Shown piece after piece: positions 47,877 to 58,199 of a stretch of 64,000 nt of DNA. The translations under genes were made by a program, and so were the position numbers. Positions within the stretch are counted from its first letter, which is position 1, and every line of letters begins with the position of its first letter. The notes below the pieces were generated by a model. The model ran no database searches and was not told the origin of the DNA. It saw only the letters and a program-made list of their open reading frames with translations. Origin of the DNA: Thalassia testudinum (lineage: Eukaryota; Streptophyta; Magnoliopsida; Alismatales; Hydrocharitaceae); NCBI GenBank assembly GCA_037157565.1, contig JAZHRO010000036.1, forward strand, positions 131,448,001-131,512,000. Direction: 5' to 3'.

Positions 47877-48869
47877 TCATCTTCCTCTCATCACACAATT
47901 CATCATGTACCGAGGTCTAGAATCATTTAATATCTCAGCAGATCCCCTAGGGTGCTCTATCTGAGGTAAATTATTTACATTGGTTACATCAGACTCCTCA
48001 GATAGGTCAATTTCTTTAGGGTTAGGTTCCCTAAGGGGTGGTTTGAGTTCCATATCGTGATCAGAAGGGAGGGTAGGATTAACAACTTGACTTTGACCCA
48101 CTTCATCAAATGTCACGAAAATACTATCATCTGGGTCGAGGTCTTCCAATGGTACCATCATTCCCTTCTTTTGACTCCAATATAATTCAGGTGGATACTC
48201 AACCTTATCATCATCTTCCTCGGGTTGCCACCTTTCTTCATCCAATGCATAGTTACTTTCATGTGTATTTTCCTCCCACCTAAGGTGTAGATCTCTCAAG
48301 GAAGTGTCATCTAATGGGGAGGTTTCAAAATCGATCCTCGAAAAGTAGCTATTCTCCCCAGAATTTCCCTTCAACTTAAAGTGTAGCTTTCCCACGGGAG
48401 ATGCATCTATTGTAGAGGGGTGTACGTCATCGTCAATGGGGCAGATTGGGTGGCTAATTTCATCTCTTTCTTGTTGGCCTGCTCTTCCTAACAATTCACT
48501 CATTTCATTTTGCATTTTCTGTATTTCCATCTTCAAAGAGGAGAGGTCATTTCTATCATAAGAGAAGTCAGGCTCAGGCTTATAGTACCCAGGAGTGTTT
48601 GTCCAACCATTATAAGTTTTCAGGGAGGGTGGGTTGGGTATTTCTTTGGTATGTGGGATATTGGGCAAAGCAAATCCCGCTCCTGAGTTCTGCTCACTAA
48701 TTTGGGGCTTAACTAGGCCAATACTCCTATAATAGGAGTAAAACGGATCCCAATGATTGTCATTATGTCCATTAAGGAATGGACCATCTCGACGTCTGGG
48801 ATCGAAGGATGCAGAGTGGGGGTGAGGGTGTGGGCAAGATGTGAAAGGATGAAAATCAATGTGGTCCAT
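47877..48869 (-). CDS. B unknown ORF, 330 aa open part
   Basis: It starts at an ATG directly after the leader shared with A, exactly where A begins gag. The N-terminus (about 1-50) is His/Pro- and aromatic-rich (CPHPHPHSASFDPRRR; HWDPFYSYYRSIG). A likely coiled coil lies at about 106-137 (LSSLKMEIQKMQNEMSELL). The rest is acidic (LRWEENTHESNYALDEERW; PLEDLDPDDSIFVTFDE). There is no zinc knuckle, protease, polymerase or integrase motif and I recognise no family. A coiled coil could allow multimerisation or pairing with Gag; this is a guess. The frame is probably truncated by a frameshift near its end. Confidence 0.6.
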   Translation of the reverse strand: MDHIDFHPFTSCPHPHPHSASFDPRRRDGPFLNGHNDNHWDPFYSYYRSIGLVKPQISEQNSGAGFALPNIPHTKEIPNPPSLKTYNGWTNTPGYYKPEPDFSYDRNDLSSLKMEIQKMQNEMSELLGRAGQQERDEISHPICPIDDDVHPSTIDASPVGKLHFKLKGNSGENSYFSRIDFETSPLDDTSLRDLHLRWEENTHESNYALDEERWQPEEDDDKVEYPPELYWSQKKGMMVPLEDLDPDDSIFVTFDEVGQSQVVNPTLPSDHDMELKPPLREPNPKEIDLSEESDVTNVNNLPQIEHPRGSAEILNDSRPRYMMNCVMRGR

Positions 48870-50121
48870 TCTAACTCACACTTCAATCAGAATTCCCCAA
48901 GCAAGACACAATTCAAAAAGGACCTTTTAGGTCTTTCCCAATTTAGGCTTTTGATTTTAAGTCAGATTGCAGGTGACAATACAATTTGTTCAATCAATTT
49001 ACGCGCCTATTGTCGACCTACGGCTCGCCTAAAAAGACCTAGTTGGAGCTTAGGTGTTCTTCCCTAAATCTCAAATGGTCAAGTAAATCCAAAGACGGAA
49101 GATCGAGGGATGCAAGTAGGCCTAAGCCTTCCTTTGAAGCTGTACTTTCGCGGTGCTCCTCAACTACCCCCAAAAATCCGTGACAGGGTATCCCCCTCTT
49201 TGGATTTACAAAACCTTTGATCTCAAGTTCCGAACACTTCAAAATCCAACGAAAGGAGGGCTCTTGTCCTAGTATTTCCAAACCTAAGGAGTGTCTAGAA
49301 GCGTGCCGTGGTGCAAGTGAAATAAGTGTGCATACACCGTCAAAGATTTTGAACTTTGAATCACATGCCAAGTTTGAAAATCAAATCCTTGGTTTTTAAA
49401 ATGTCCTTCCTTTAATTAGTCCTTTTTCTAAAAAAAATATGTGACCACTTGTTAGATTTATTCAGTACAGATTAGATGGTCTTCGCATTAAATCCCAAAT
49501 GCAATGCATGATCAAAAATAGGATGCAAAGTAAGAGAATACGTACCTTGCCTCCAGCGATCTTCAATGCAAAAATGCACGCAATGCAGAAAAGTAAATCT
49601 AGAGGCTGCTCATACAGACCTAAATGGTTCGTCCTAGGGCAGGCAGCTTCTAGCAGGCAGCTCATTTTTTTCTTTTTCTATTTTTTTTTAGAACTACTTA
49701 TGCACAAGCAAATAAAAGAAATAATAAAAAAAAACAATAAACCTAAATCTAAAGAAAAGGGAACAGGCTCCCAAAAATTACCCAACACGGGTCCAAAACA
49801 AAATCGGGGAACAAACCCTCAAAATATGCCCCAGAACAAGGGTTTCAAACTAACTGTAATGAAAAATTAAGTCTTCAGTCTTAATTCTATTCTAATTAAA
49901 TTAGCGATTAAATACAATGGTGTTCGTCGCGTCCTCGTCCTTCTCCTCCTTTCAAAATTGCTTGTCCACTTCTCGTCTGGCGACGTCAAGGGTCGCCTCT
50001 CACAGTGGCTGATTCTTGCACAAATTTTCTCGCACAGAAAAGAAAATAATGAATGGTCAAATCTCTGTGCAATTGACAAATAATCAAAATAAAATTAGGC
50101 GAAATTATTGCATCTGTTGCC
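48870..50121 (-). other. B 5' leader
   Basis: It is collinear with the A leader (35561-36784) and about 95% identical by eye up to just before the start codon. Similarity then stops, marking the swap point between the shared backbone and the unrelated ORF. It keeps the two ATG-less open stretches (49371-49039 and 50079-49867). Confidence 0.8.
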
Positions 50122-50139
50122 TCCCCAGCAACGGCGCCA
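50122..50139 (-). other. B primer-binding site
   Basis: The sense TGGCGCCGTTGCTGGGGA has one change from the A site. It lies 2 bp inside the B 5' LTR. Confidence 0.88.
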
Positions 50140-50141
50140 TT

Positions 50142-51949
50142 TGACTGATCGATCTTTCGCTTTTAAAGTCGTTTGTAGTTTAATGTGGTGGAAAAATCGA
50201 CTAATCAATTTTTAACAAGAAATAACCACTCGCAGAGGAGCAGGTCGTATCCACAGGGAGGCAATAACGTATTAAAATTCGCGCCACTTAAAAATGTTTG
50301 TTCATAGTCAATTTGGACAAGAACCAAGCCAAGATTGCCTTTAGATTAAGGTTTAATCAAGAAACGATGCTGAAATGGCAATTATGAGAAACTACAGGAT
50401 ATTTTCCGCAATGCAGAGTTAATAGAATATGATTAAAATGTGGCAATGGAAGAAAATGTAAATTTTAATTAACGTTTTACTGTAGCAAAACAGGGGAATT
50501 TTTCCCCGTTGTCTTGCGCGACGAGGAGCCGATGGCCGGGCGCGGGAAGGTCGGAAGAGGTCCCTTGGATCAAGGGCTTCGAATTGGTGGTGGCGGCGAG
50601 TCGCGCGGCGGCCGGAGGTGGCCGGACGAGCTCCGGCGGAGGTGCTACAGCCGGCAGCTTGCGCAGCCTGTTGGTGTGAAGTCTGCCGCCTGCTGCTGCT
50701 GCGGGGGTGGCTGCTGCCGCTGTCGTGGGCACTGCTGCGGCTGGCGTGGCAGGCGTTCGTCTGCAGGCGTGGGGAAGAGGGCGCTGCAGGCGGTTCTGCA
50801 AGCGCGGCGGAGGGTGCTGTAATGCGGTTGGAGGATGGCGTGCGTTGCGGAGGGTCTGCGGAGGGCGCTGCTGGCGGTTCTGCAGGTGCAGTGGTGAACG
50901 GCGTGGACTGCAGGCGCTGTTGGAGGGTGCAGGCGCGTGGGCGAAGGGCTCTGCAGTCGCGAGTGAATGGCGCTTGCAAGCGGCAGGCGCGGGAGGAGGC
51001 GTGCTCGGTTGTGCGGGTCTGCAGGCGCGGTTGGAGGAGGGCGCTGCAGCCGGTGAGTGTGTGGAGATGGCGTGAGCTGCAGGCGCGTGGAGATGGCGAA
51101 GGCTGATGGTGGGCGCGGTTGCACTAGAGGCTGGTGGGTAGCGCTGCAGGCGTGGGTGCGCACGGATGAAGGCGCAGGCGCGGGGGTGGTGGTGCGGGCG
51201 TGAACGGTGAGATGGGCGGGTGATCGCAGGTGAGCGGGTACCTTCAGACGTCCGGGAAATTTTCTGGACGTCTTAAGTGAATGAGAAGGTGATTGCAGTG
51301 ACGGTTGTTGCGGCGGTGGTGGCTGGGGACGACGGCGAGGGAGTTGCACGCTAAGCTGCTCACGGTAATGCAGGCGAGCTCCGGATGGCGGTGTGGCCTG
51401 TCACACCACACGCCCACGGTGGTGGAGACTCGCCGCCACGGTAGAGGCCGGCAGTGTGGAGTGGAAGAGAGAGGTTCTCTCTGCACAGTGGTGGGTCGGT
51501 GGCGGAGGCCTCCCGAGCTCGGCTGCCTCCCTGCTCCTTTTGTAGTGGCCTGAACAAGTTTGAAATCAGCTGCCGACCAGATCCACCACATCCGCTCCCC
51601 CTTGAATGGCTTCATCACTGCAGCAGCCGGGCGTTGGAGAGGCAGACAGCCGTTCTGAAAGAAGAAGAATAAAGAAAATATTGTTAAAATATTAGGGTTA
51701 TTTATATACAGACCCTCAACTTCTATGTTAATAAAAATAATGTACCTAATTGATTATCTAATTAGATGAATGCTATTCTAAGCTAATTCTAAATGCACTT
51801 AAGATATGAATGCAATGTATGGATTATGTAATTAGATTAAAACTATGAATTAATCTATTTACATCCTAATTTATACTAAATAAATGTTAGAATTAATCTA
51901 ATGTATAGGCACTTAAATACTTAAATAGCCCACAACTATGGGCTAATCA
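50142..51949 (-). repeat. B 5' LTR (right), 1808 bp
   Basis: It reads TGACTGATCGATC to GGGCTAATCA on plus. It is the intact partner of the split left LTR. In sense it is about 95% identical to the A LTR in the AT-rich start and U5 end, with more change in the GC-rich middle. The large frames at 50645-51349 and 50419-50979 are products of GC-rich repeat sequence. Confidence 0.9.
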
Positions 51950-51954
51950 CGTGT

Positions 51955-52500
51955 ACGTTTGAGGCGCACGAAAGCTTTTGTGCACAGTTGATCTCGATCG
52001 TTGGATATTCATCCAACGGTCAAGATCACGTGTTGATGTTTGCTTGGAGAGGTGGAGCGGGAGGCCTTGGCGTGCGTTGGGTGGCTGGGATGGCATCACA
52101 TGGTGCCATCTTGGCCATCCATCTTCTGTGAGTTGTAGATGGTGCCATGGATGTCGGATTGGATCGATTTCCACACTGTTATGCTACGATCGTTGATCCA
52201 AACCCATCCGTGCGGTCAGATTTGTCATCTAATGTATGAATTTACACCATATTAGCCCCTTGACCTCTGATCTTTTTCAGACTGCATTCGATGCTATGGA
52301 AGTCTAATAGAGGCGATCTTGGAGTTGTTGAACTCTGATTGTCGCCCTGATCAAATCCGTACGGTTGGATCTTCAATTCGAGGCCCCGATATGATTTGCC
52401 CTATTACCTGACCACAAAAACTAGAAAATTAACCTAAACTTTATATAATCTGACCTAAATACAAGATGATGCATGTTATACAATATTTAGAATGTAAGAT
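51955..52500 (-). repeat. C 5' LTR, segment 2
   Basis: It follows the right target copy of B (CGTGT, 51950-51954) and matches 26985-27505 of the left C LTR (CATCCAACGGTC, GGCATCACATGG, CCGATATGATTTGCCC). It ends at AAGAT (52496-52500), the left target copy of solo LTR D4. Confidence 0.87.
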
Positions 52501-55165
52501 TGTTTGCGTGCTAGATTGGTGTTTTAAAATTGTCGCATTGCAGTATAGCCAAAATAGCTCTCAAACAAATAATTTTATTACTCGAAAAAGTTTCGAGATT
52601 GAACACAGGGAGCAATATGGAATTCAATTCTCAAAATTGCAATTTAAGGCAAGAAAGCAATGAAATTGTAAACAAAAATTATTTCAGAATAAAGTAGCAC
52701 TAGCATCGAGTGTCAGACTGCAAAAATAATGGAGTAAATGGTGATCTAGATCACCAAATACTCCTTACAATGATAGCTAATGAACTCAATGTATATATGT
52801 ATGAAATGCAATTAAACCAATCGTCTAATTTACTAATCAGATGACTTAAACTGCTTAAGCCTTTCTCTGTTCTTCTTCTTTTCTCTTTCTCTTCTACCTC
52901 TCTTGTTCTTTCAGCTCTAGCCCTTCCTCTTCTTTGTGTTCTTCTCTTACTTTCCTTCTCTGTCTTTGCAACTCTTCTTCCTTCAGCTCTTCGTCTTTCT
53001 CTGGCTTTCTTCACACAGCAGGGGAAGCTTCTGAATTCTACTAAGTGTTAGCCAGGTCTCACCAAGGGTAAAACCCTCCCACTACCCGTGCAGGCTCTCC
53101 TCTCTTTCTCTCTTTATGATCCGCTCTCCCAAAGCCACAAGGGTAATCGGGTTATCGATCCTAGCGTACCTGGGTCCAGGGTTGCGGGCGTGATTGCAGC
53201 CGAGGAGTGTAGGCTTAGGTGGGTTAACGAGTCAGGCCAAATCTGCGAGTAGAGGTCACGGACGAGGCAGTGCGTGGGTGAGAGGGACCTCACCCCATGT
53301 TTGGAGGCAGAAAGCTTCTTTCACTTTTTCCACTTATACGCCTTGGATGCCTTTTCTACTCACGATGTGGGACTATCCCACTTCACTTTTCTTCACACAA
53401 TAGCAGCGTCTGATGCTTTGCCAATTAGGTGAGCTGCAGCTTCTGGGTCTTCGATTGAAGGACCTGGGATGGGTCCTGGGGGTGATGCGCACAGCCTGGA
53501 AGTGGAATTGAGGGGATTGCGGCTAGAGAATTGCGTTCGTGGTCGGAGATAGAGGCAGTGACGACAACAGACGGTGAGTACCTAAAAGCAAAAATACGAC
53601 CTCGCAGCCCAATTAAACTCGCTCAAGACCTTTGCCAGACCACAGCGAATGTGTGGGTGATGGTCATGTGGCATGAGAGGGCGTGTGGGGGGTAGTCGGT
53701 GACAGAGGAGATGAACGAAAGTGGGTTTGTTTGGTGGAGCATTGGAGGGGGCAATAGGGTGAAATAGGAGAGGGGAAATGAGCGGAGAGGTGTGGCGGAT
53801 GTTTTGAGGTAGTTAGCGAGGGGTTTGGTGGTGTGTGGAGAGAGATGTACCTTGCCAGAGGTGTGGCCGGAGCGGTGGAAGACGGAGTCGCGGAGACATG
53901 GTCGAGGTCGAAATGGCGTGTCGAAAGTGTTGGTGTGATGAGGAAGAGGTTAGAGAGCAGTTGAAGGTAGTAACGGACGAAGTGAGAAGGAGAAGGCATC
54001 AGTTGTGGTGTTGCCGACGCCGGAGAAGAGAACAGCTCCAGAGAGAGGGAATCGGCGAGGAAGAAGGCGATCAGGGCACCGACTGGTATGGCTCGACGCG
54101 GGAAGAAACAAGGAAGATAACTCCGCTACTGGTATTGCGAACGGAGGACGAAGAAGGACAGAGGAGCTTGTCGGACGTCAAGGAGCTTTCGACCGAGAGA
54201 GAGAGGAATTGGGGGGGAATCTTGGTCGATTTCGAGCGTAGGGTGAACAGTCTGATCAACAGGTTCTTTTATAGAACTCAAGAGGAAGTTTTAGGCTTGG
54301 GAAGCTTGTCGAAGTTGGGAAATTCCTTGATACCCAAATCTCTCATGCATTCGCATGAGAGATTGGGTAGGTTTTAGGGTGTGGGATTTAGTTCAAAAGG
54401 AAGGGAACTTCTTGACGAACTTCCCTTTCAAATTTGAAAGGGATTCGTCAAAAAATCAAGGAGTTCTTTCCAAATCAAGGTCGCCAGAGAAAGTAGGAAT
54501 AGGTTTAATGGCAGTAAGGACCTTTTTGTGAGAACGACAACAAAGTTAGGGGTCTTTTTGAAAAGATTTTGAAAGTTAAGGGTATAAATGTAATCAGGCA
54601 AGACCAAGTTGCAAACTAGGTCAAGACAAACTCATCTTGGGTCCAAATTTTGGTACAAACCTAATTTGGACCTAAGGAATCCAATGGTGAAGTTGGATTT
54701 TGGTTTTGACCATGTTTGGCTGGGTAATTTATACAAAAATCTAAATTAGGGCAAATGTCTATCTGAGACTATATTCTGAGTCAAAACGGGTTCTGATGGT
54801 CAAATTAAAGGTTCCAAACCCTAGAGAATATTTTTCTATGAATTTTAGAAGGTTTAAGTGAATTTTATCTTGACCAGAACATCAGTTAATTAAGCATGTC
54901 TATTTTTAGGATTTCAAAAGTCATTTAATTCTCAGAATATATGCAAACCCTTTTCTGATTGTTCTAACCCACTTGTTAGCCTTAGTTTCTTAACCCTAGT
55001 TTCTTATTTTTTATGGTAAAATTGTAGTTTTAACCTTAATTTCTTATTTTTTTCTTCAGAATGATTATGCAGTAAAATATGACTCTCTAGCAGTTATGTA
55101 GGAGCATTTACTGAGTTAATTGAATCAAAATGAGCTAATTATGGTTCATGATGGTGTTCCCATCA
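52501..55165 (-). repeat. D4: solo family D LTR
   Basis: This is a 2665-bp LTR in minus orientation, TGTTTGCGTGC to GTTCCCATCA, with no interior. The flanks are AAGAT and ATGAT. The empty site in the left C LTR reads ATGAT (about 27511-27515), so the left flank has mutated. The sense TATA CTATAAAAG is at about 54266-54275. The 180-codon plus-strand frame at 53835 is incidental: it is antisense to the LTR and has no motif. Confidence 0.88.
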
Positions 55166-55170
55166 ATGAT

Positions 55171-55234
55171 GCAACTATACATCTAAGAGCACACAAAAAT
55201 AGACAGTTTATATGATATAAACATGTTTACATCA
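55171..55234 (-). repeat. C 5' LTR, segment 3
   Basis: These 64 bases (GCAACTATACATCTAAGAGC...TTTACATCA) match 27516-27569 and complete the C LTR. CTTAA follows, the right target copy of C. Confidence 0.87.
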
Positions 55235-55239
55235 CTTAA

Positions 55240-55772
55240 CACTTAGCCTCCTGAGGCTTTGTGAGGCCCCTTGTGCCTTGTGTTTGCAAGACCCTTGTGT
55301 CTCTGGTGCTGCTGTGCCTTGGTCCTTCTGAGGCCGTTGAGGTTAAGGCATCTGAAGCCTCATCTTGACGTCTGGTGGGATGCTTGCTTTGGTTCTGATA
55401 CTATAGACATATCTGCCTACAAGGAAATTACGATTAGTGGTTGAGTTACTATTCATATATTTTAATTTGAATTAAAGTTTAAACATTAGGGTTAAATTAG
55501 TGGTTCAAACTACCATTTTAACCCAATCTTTTTGCACTCTGACTCCTGATTTCATTGAGATATTATTTTGATATACATTGACCATCATTTTGATTCTAAT
55601 TGCATATTATTCTTGATATTGTGATTAGTGGATTGATCTGCTTTAAATTACTCCCTGCGAATGACCTCGAACTCACTTCTAGTTTTTGAGTTTATAAATT
55701 TTAAGTGTTTTTGTGATTTTTGTCCTATACTACGATGTTATTCTTAAAACGACGATTCTCGCACACAACAAT
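55240..55772 (+). repeat. D2 3' LTR, segment 3 (end)
   Basis: It resumes the family D LTR at CACTTAGCC. It matches the sense end of D1 in the TTGAGTT..., CCATTTTA.CCCA.TCTTTTTGCA and ACTCCCTGCGAATGACCTCG.AC..TATAAATTTTA segments, and ends CACACAACA. The part at 55260-55430 is more diverged. Confidence 0.72.
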
Positions 55773-55814
55773 ACCTGGCTTCGTTCCCAACACCCCCTGT
55801 CTATTGCTTTGAGC

Positions 55815-56293
55815 TGGGTCCGACCTACCTATGGCCTCAAGTTGAATGTTGCTACATTCTCTTTCTCTCAGCACACTTTCGGTGGGTAGGTTGTTAGAAA
55901 CACTGATTAGGATTTCATCTTTGGTGCTGCTGCGAGATGGGTTACTACTCAGGATGATTTTTCCATCTGAAAACTCTTCTCCATGCTTTCTCGTTTGCTA
56001 CTCTTTCTTCCCTACATTTTCAGGTTGAAACAGGCTCCACCATGCTATTCTACTGGTGGAAAGGAAAATTGTTTGTTCTGCAGATTGCAAGACAAGATTT
56101 TGGCCTTTTGAAGAACTATGCAAATCGAATTTACTCCGTAGACTTTGTCCATAGTATGGCTAATTCCCTTACTCGCCGAATTACTGATCTTGGACAGGGA
56201 AGTTGGTGCTCCTTCTGCTTGCCTTCTCAGCTCCCTCAGAGGATTAAGGGTATTATCTCCCTCGACAAGCTACAGTTTCCTTATATTCTATGA
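55815..56293 (+). pseudogene. RNase H-like fragment (LINE 3' end type)
   Basis: Frames across this stretch give GLKLNV..(FSFSQHTFG), VRN.D.DFIFGAAARW and later LLKNYANRIYSVDFVHSMANSLTRRI. This is the pattern of the plant RNase H family at the C-terminus of many LINE elements (KLNVDG... GLIRD..G.F, and ...H..N..AD.LA). The expected first Asp after KLNV is missing and the frame shifts. An A/T-rich AATAATAATAAC stretch follows near 56426, compatible with a LINE tail. A host gene fragment cannot be excluded. Confidence 0.5.
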
Positions 56294-56779
56294 ATGGGTT
56301 GGTGCGAGTTTTGTTTTTGCTTATCTTTTATCTTGTACCCTGCAAGGTCCTAATTTTGATGTATAGGCAGGTTTTGATCTAATCCCCTTACCTTCTTTTT
56401 GATAGCCTCCAGGAAGTAGGAGATGAATAATAATAACTCTCTTATTTTGTTAAAAGAAAAGATTATTAAGATACAGATCTAATAGATAATGGCAGTTGGA
56501 GGATCAAAAGTAGAATCAATTAGCTTTTCTTTCCAACACACTCTATCACGGTCCATCGGTGCATGCACATGTGAGAAATTAACTTTGGATAGATTCTGAG
56601 AAAAAAATGGGGCCTTGATATTAGGGAACCTATTATCATGCTAAACATTAAAGCTACTACAATTACCAATCCTCCAATAATAACCACTATACAAGAATAT
56701 TAAAATAGAAGACAGAGTTGACTTCACTAAAATTGTGCATCTAGCCTGGGAAAGGAAATTAATCTTTCATCTTGTAAGG

Positions 56780-57400
56780 CTTTTTCCATAGTCGCCAGGA
56801 TTTTTTAAACTATAGAACTAAAATATTTGCCACCTCTAATGGGAGCTCCAAGATATGTATGGTCATGTCCTTCTTCAATGTTTAGAATGGATTTAATGTC
56901 ATTCTTAAACTACTTCAGACAATTGTTGTTAACAATACGGAGGATTTCCTAAAATTTACCTTTTATCCTGATAAAAGGCGATAAATGTGGAGAATAGATA
57001 TAGTTAATTGGGCTTCTTGAATAAATGCTCTGGCAGTTAATAAATTATCATCTGCGTATGCTAATAAGCAATCGAAAGAGCATTTGGGGCCAATTTCAAT
57101 CCACTAAGGAGCCCAACCCTCATATTAGCCTGAATAAGTTTAGCTAATAATTCTGCATCAAATATGAATAAAAAAGATGAAGGTGGTCAACCTTGCCTTA
57201 GACCTCTTACAGGCTTAATGAATCCTTTTGGAATGCCACTAATTATACTCGAATAAGACAATGGAGATACAAGAAATTATCAACTCAACAATATTTGAAG
57301 GAAAACCCAACTACTTAATCAGATCAAAAATAAGATTCCAATTCATTTTATCCATTTAAGTCTGCACATGGTCATAAGAATACAAGTCAAGGATGCTAAA
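56780..57400 (-). pseudogene. LINE reverse-transcriptase fragment
   Basis: The sense translation shows in order MNWNLIFDLIK..GFPSNIVELIISCIS, RGLRQG (57191-57213), FLFIFDAELLAKLIQ, AYADD (57047-57061) and YLGAPIRGG (about 56830-56855). This is the standard order of non-LTR reverse transcriptases, with YADD as catalytic box. Several stops are present. It lies tail-to-tail with the RNase H fragment to its left. Confidence 0.75.
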
Positions 57401-58199
57401 GAACCAAAGTTTCGTATAAGCAGTCCAATCAAACCTATGGTCAACTTTGTTTGATCTGGCGATCTACAAGGTTGCTAGGTAAACCCTATTTTCGTACATA
57501 TCAAAAACCTAATTATCACAGAAATATCGCTATCTACCACATTATCTAAACCTCCTTGATTGGGGCATATAGAAAATGTTCCGAATTGTTTTAGAAATTG
57601 GCAAGTTTTTATCGAGGAGAAGGAATTTACCAAATATGAAGTTTTACGAAACTTTTACAATTGCAAATACTCCACGAAAGTTGTACTATTTAAACAAATG
57701 TTACAATCATCTTCTTCTAGTTATGTTTAATCTTACAATCCTAATCAAAACCTAGGGTGGTAAAAAAAGGTTAGGCTCATTAGGCTCAATTCGAACTCAA
57801 CTCGATAGACTCAACCTTGGATTAAGTCAATTCATTAATGACTCGATGAGTAGAGCCTGAGCACACGTTTGAGCTTATTGAGTTGAGTCTTGATAAGGCT
57901 CAAGCTCAATAAAAATATAGGTATGCTTTATATATATAAATATGCTTTATATATGTATATGAAAAGTATCCATTGAATACTATACTCATAAATTTACAAA
58001 AAAGTTCATCCTTGTGACCGTTGGATGATATTTTTCATTGATGAAAACCATTGCACATTGTAAAATGTGATTTAAAAAAATACCATTTGTATATGAAATG
58101 CACTCAATTAATCGTTATGATATTTCTAAAAAATATCTTTGCATATTAATGTCGAGTGGTATTACGATTCTATTTATAAATCATATTTGGAATACAATT
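57401..58199. other. AT-rich unassigned region
   Basis: No gene is seen. Around 57765-57905 there is TAGGGTGGTAAA followed by repeated GGCTCA/GAGCTTATTGAG/CTCGA words, a style seen at ends of some plant hAT-like elements. No matching inverted end or 8-bp duplication was found. From 57925 the sequence is TA-rich. Confidence 0.35.

Larger units (their letters stand above)
32993..51949 (-). mobile_element. B: non-autonomous partner of element A
   Basis: The right (5') LTR is 50142-51949. The left (3') LTR is 32993-34057 plus 45072-45782, split by element A. The flanks are CGCGT and CGTGT (4/5). LTR, primer site, ~1.25-kb leader, polypurine tract and 3' repeats closely match element A (about 95% by eye), but gag-pol is absent. 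In its place is a different frame starting with a 330-codon ORF. The interior is only about 4.36 kb. The simplest reading is that A-type elements supply the proteins. Confidence 0.88.
25792..55234 (-). mobile_element. C: non-autonomous Athila-like element
   Basis: It has a left (3') LTR at 25792-27569 and an internal region at 27570-31804. The right (5') LTR is split into 31805-32992, 51955-52500 and 55171-55234 by element B and solo LTR D4. The flanks GTTAA and CTTAA match at 4/5. It has an Athila-style polypurine tract and a decayed tRNA-Asp-type primer site, but in 4.2 kb of interior there is no trace of gag, protease, reverse transcriptase or integrase. One broken unknown frame is present instead. 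It would need proteins from another element to move. Confidence 0.82.
15955..55772 (+). mobile_element. D2: 5'-truncated Athila-lineage element hosting the nested stack
   Basis: The internal region (15955-20963) starts abruptly at the edge of D1, just before the reverse transcriptase, so LTR, leader, gag and protease are missing on this side. The 3' LTR is in three pieces: 20964-22936, 25642-25791 and 55240-55772. Between them lie the solo LTR D3 and the whole of element C with its own inserts. The pieces sum to about 2656 bp, close to the 2665-2700 bp of other family D LTRs. The last piece resumes at CACTTAGCC, which is where the family D LTR was interrupted. Confidence 0.8.

Noticed and set aside
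47877..48869. Host gene captured by element B
   Set aside because: No intron remnants, known plant domain or host flanks are visible. Capture remains possible but cannot be supported from this sequence.
53835..54377. 180-codon plus-strand frame
   Set aside because: It lies antisense inside the solo LTR D4, is Arg/Glu-rich low complexity, and the matching positions of other family D LTRs are not open.
56042..56293. Small intact gene of 83 codons
   Set aside because: Its sequence fits the end of a LINE-type RNase H domain whose earlier part lies upstream in another frame, so it is a fragment.
57762..57930. hAT-type terminal sequence
   Set aside because: Only a TAGGGTGG-like start is visible. 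No matching inverted end or 8-bp duplication was found.
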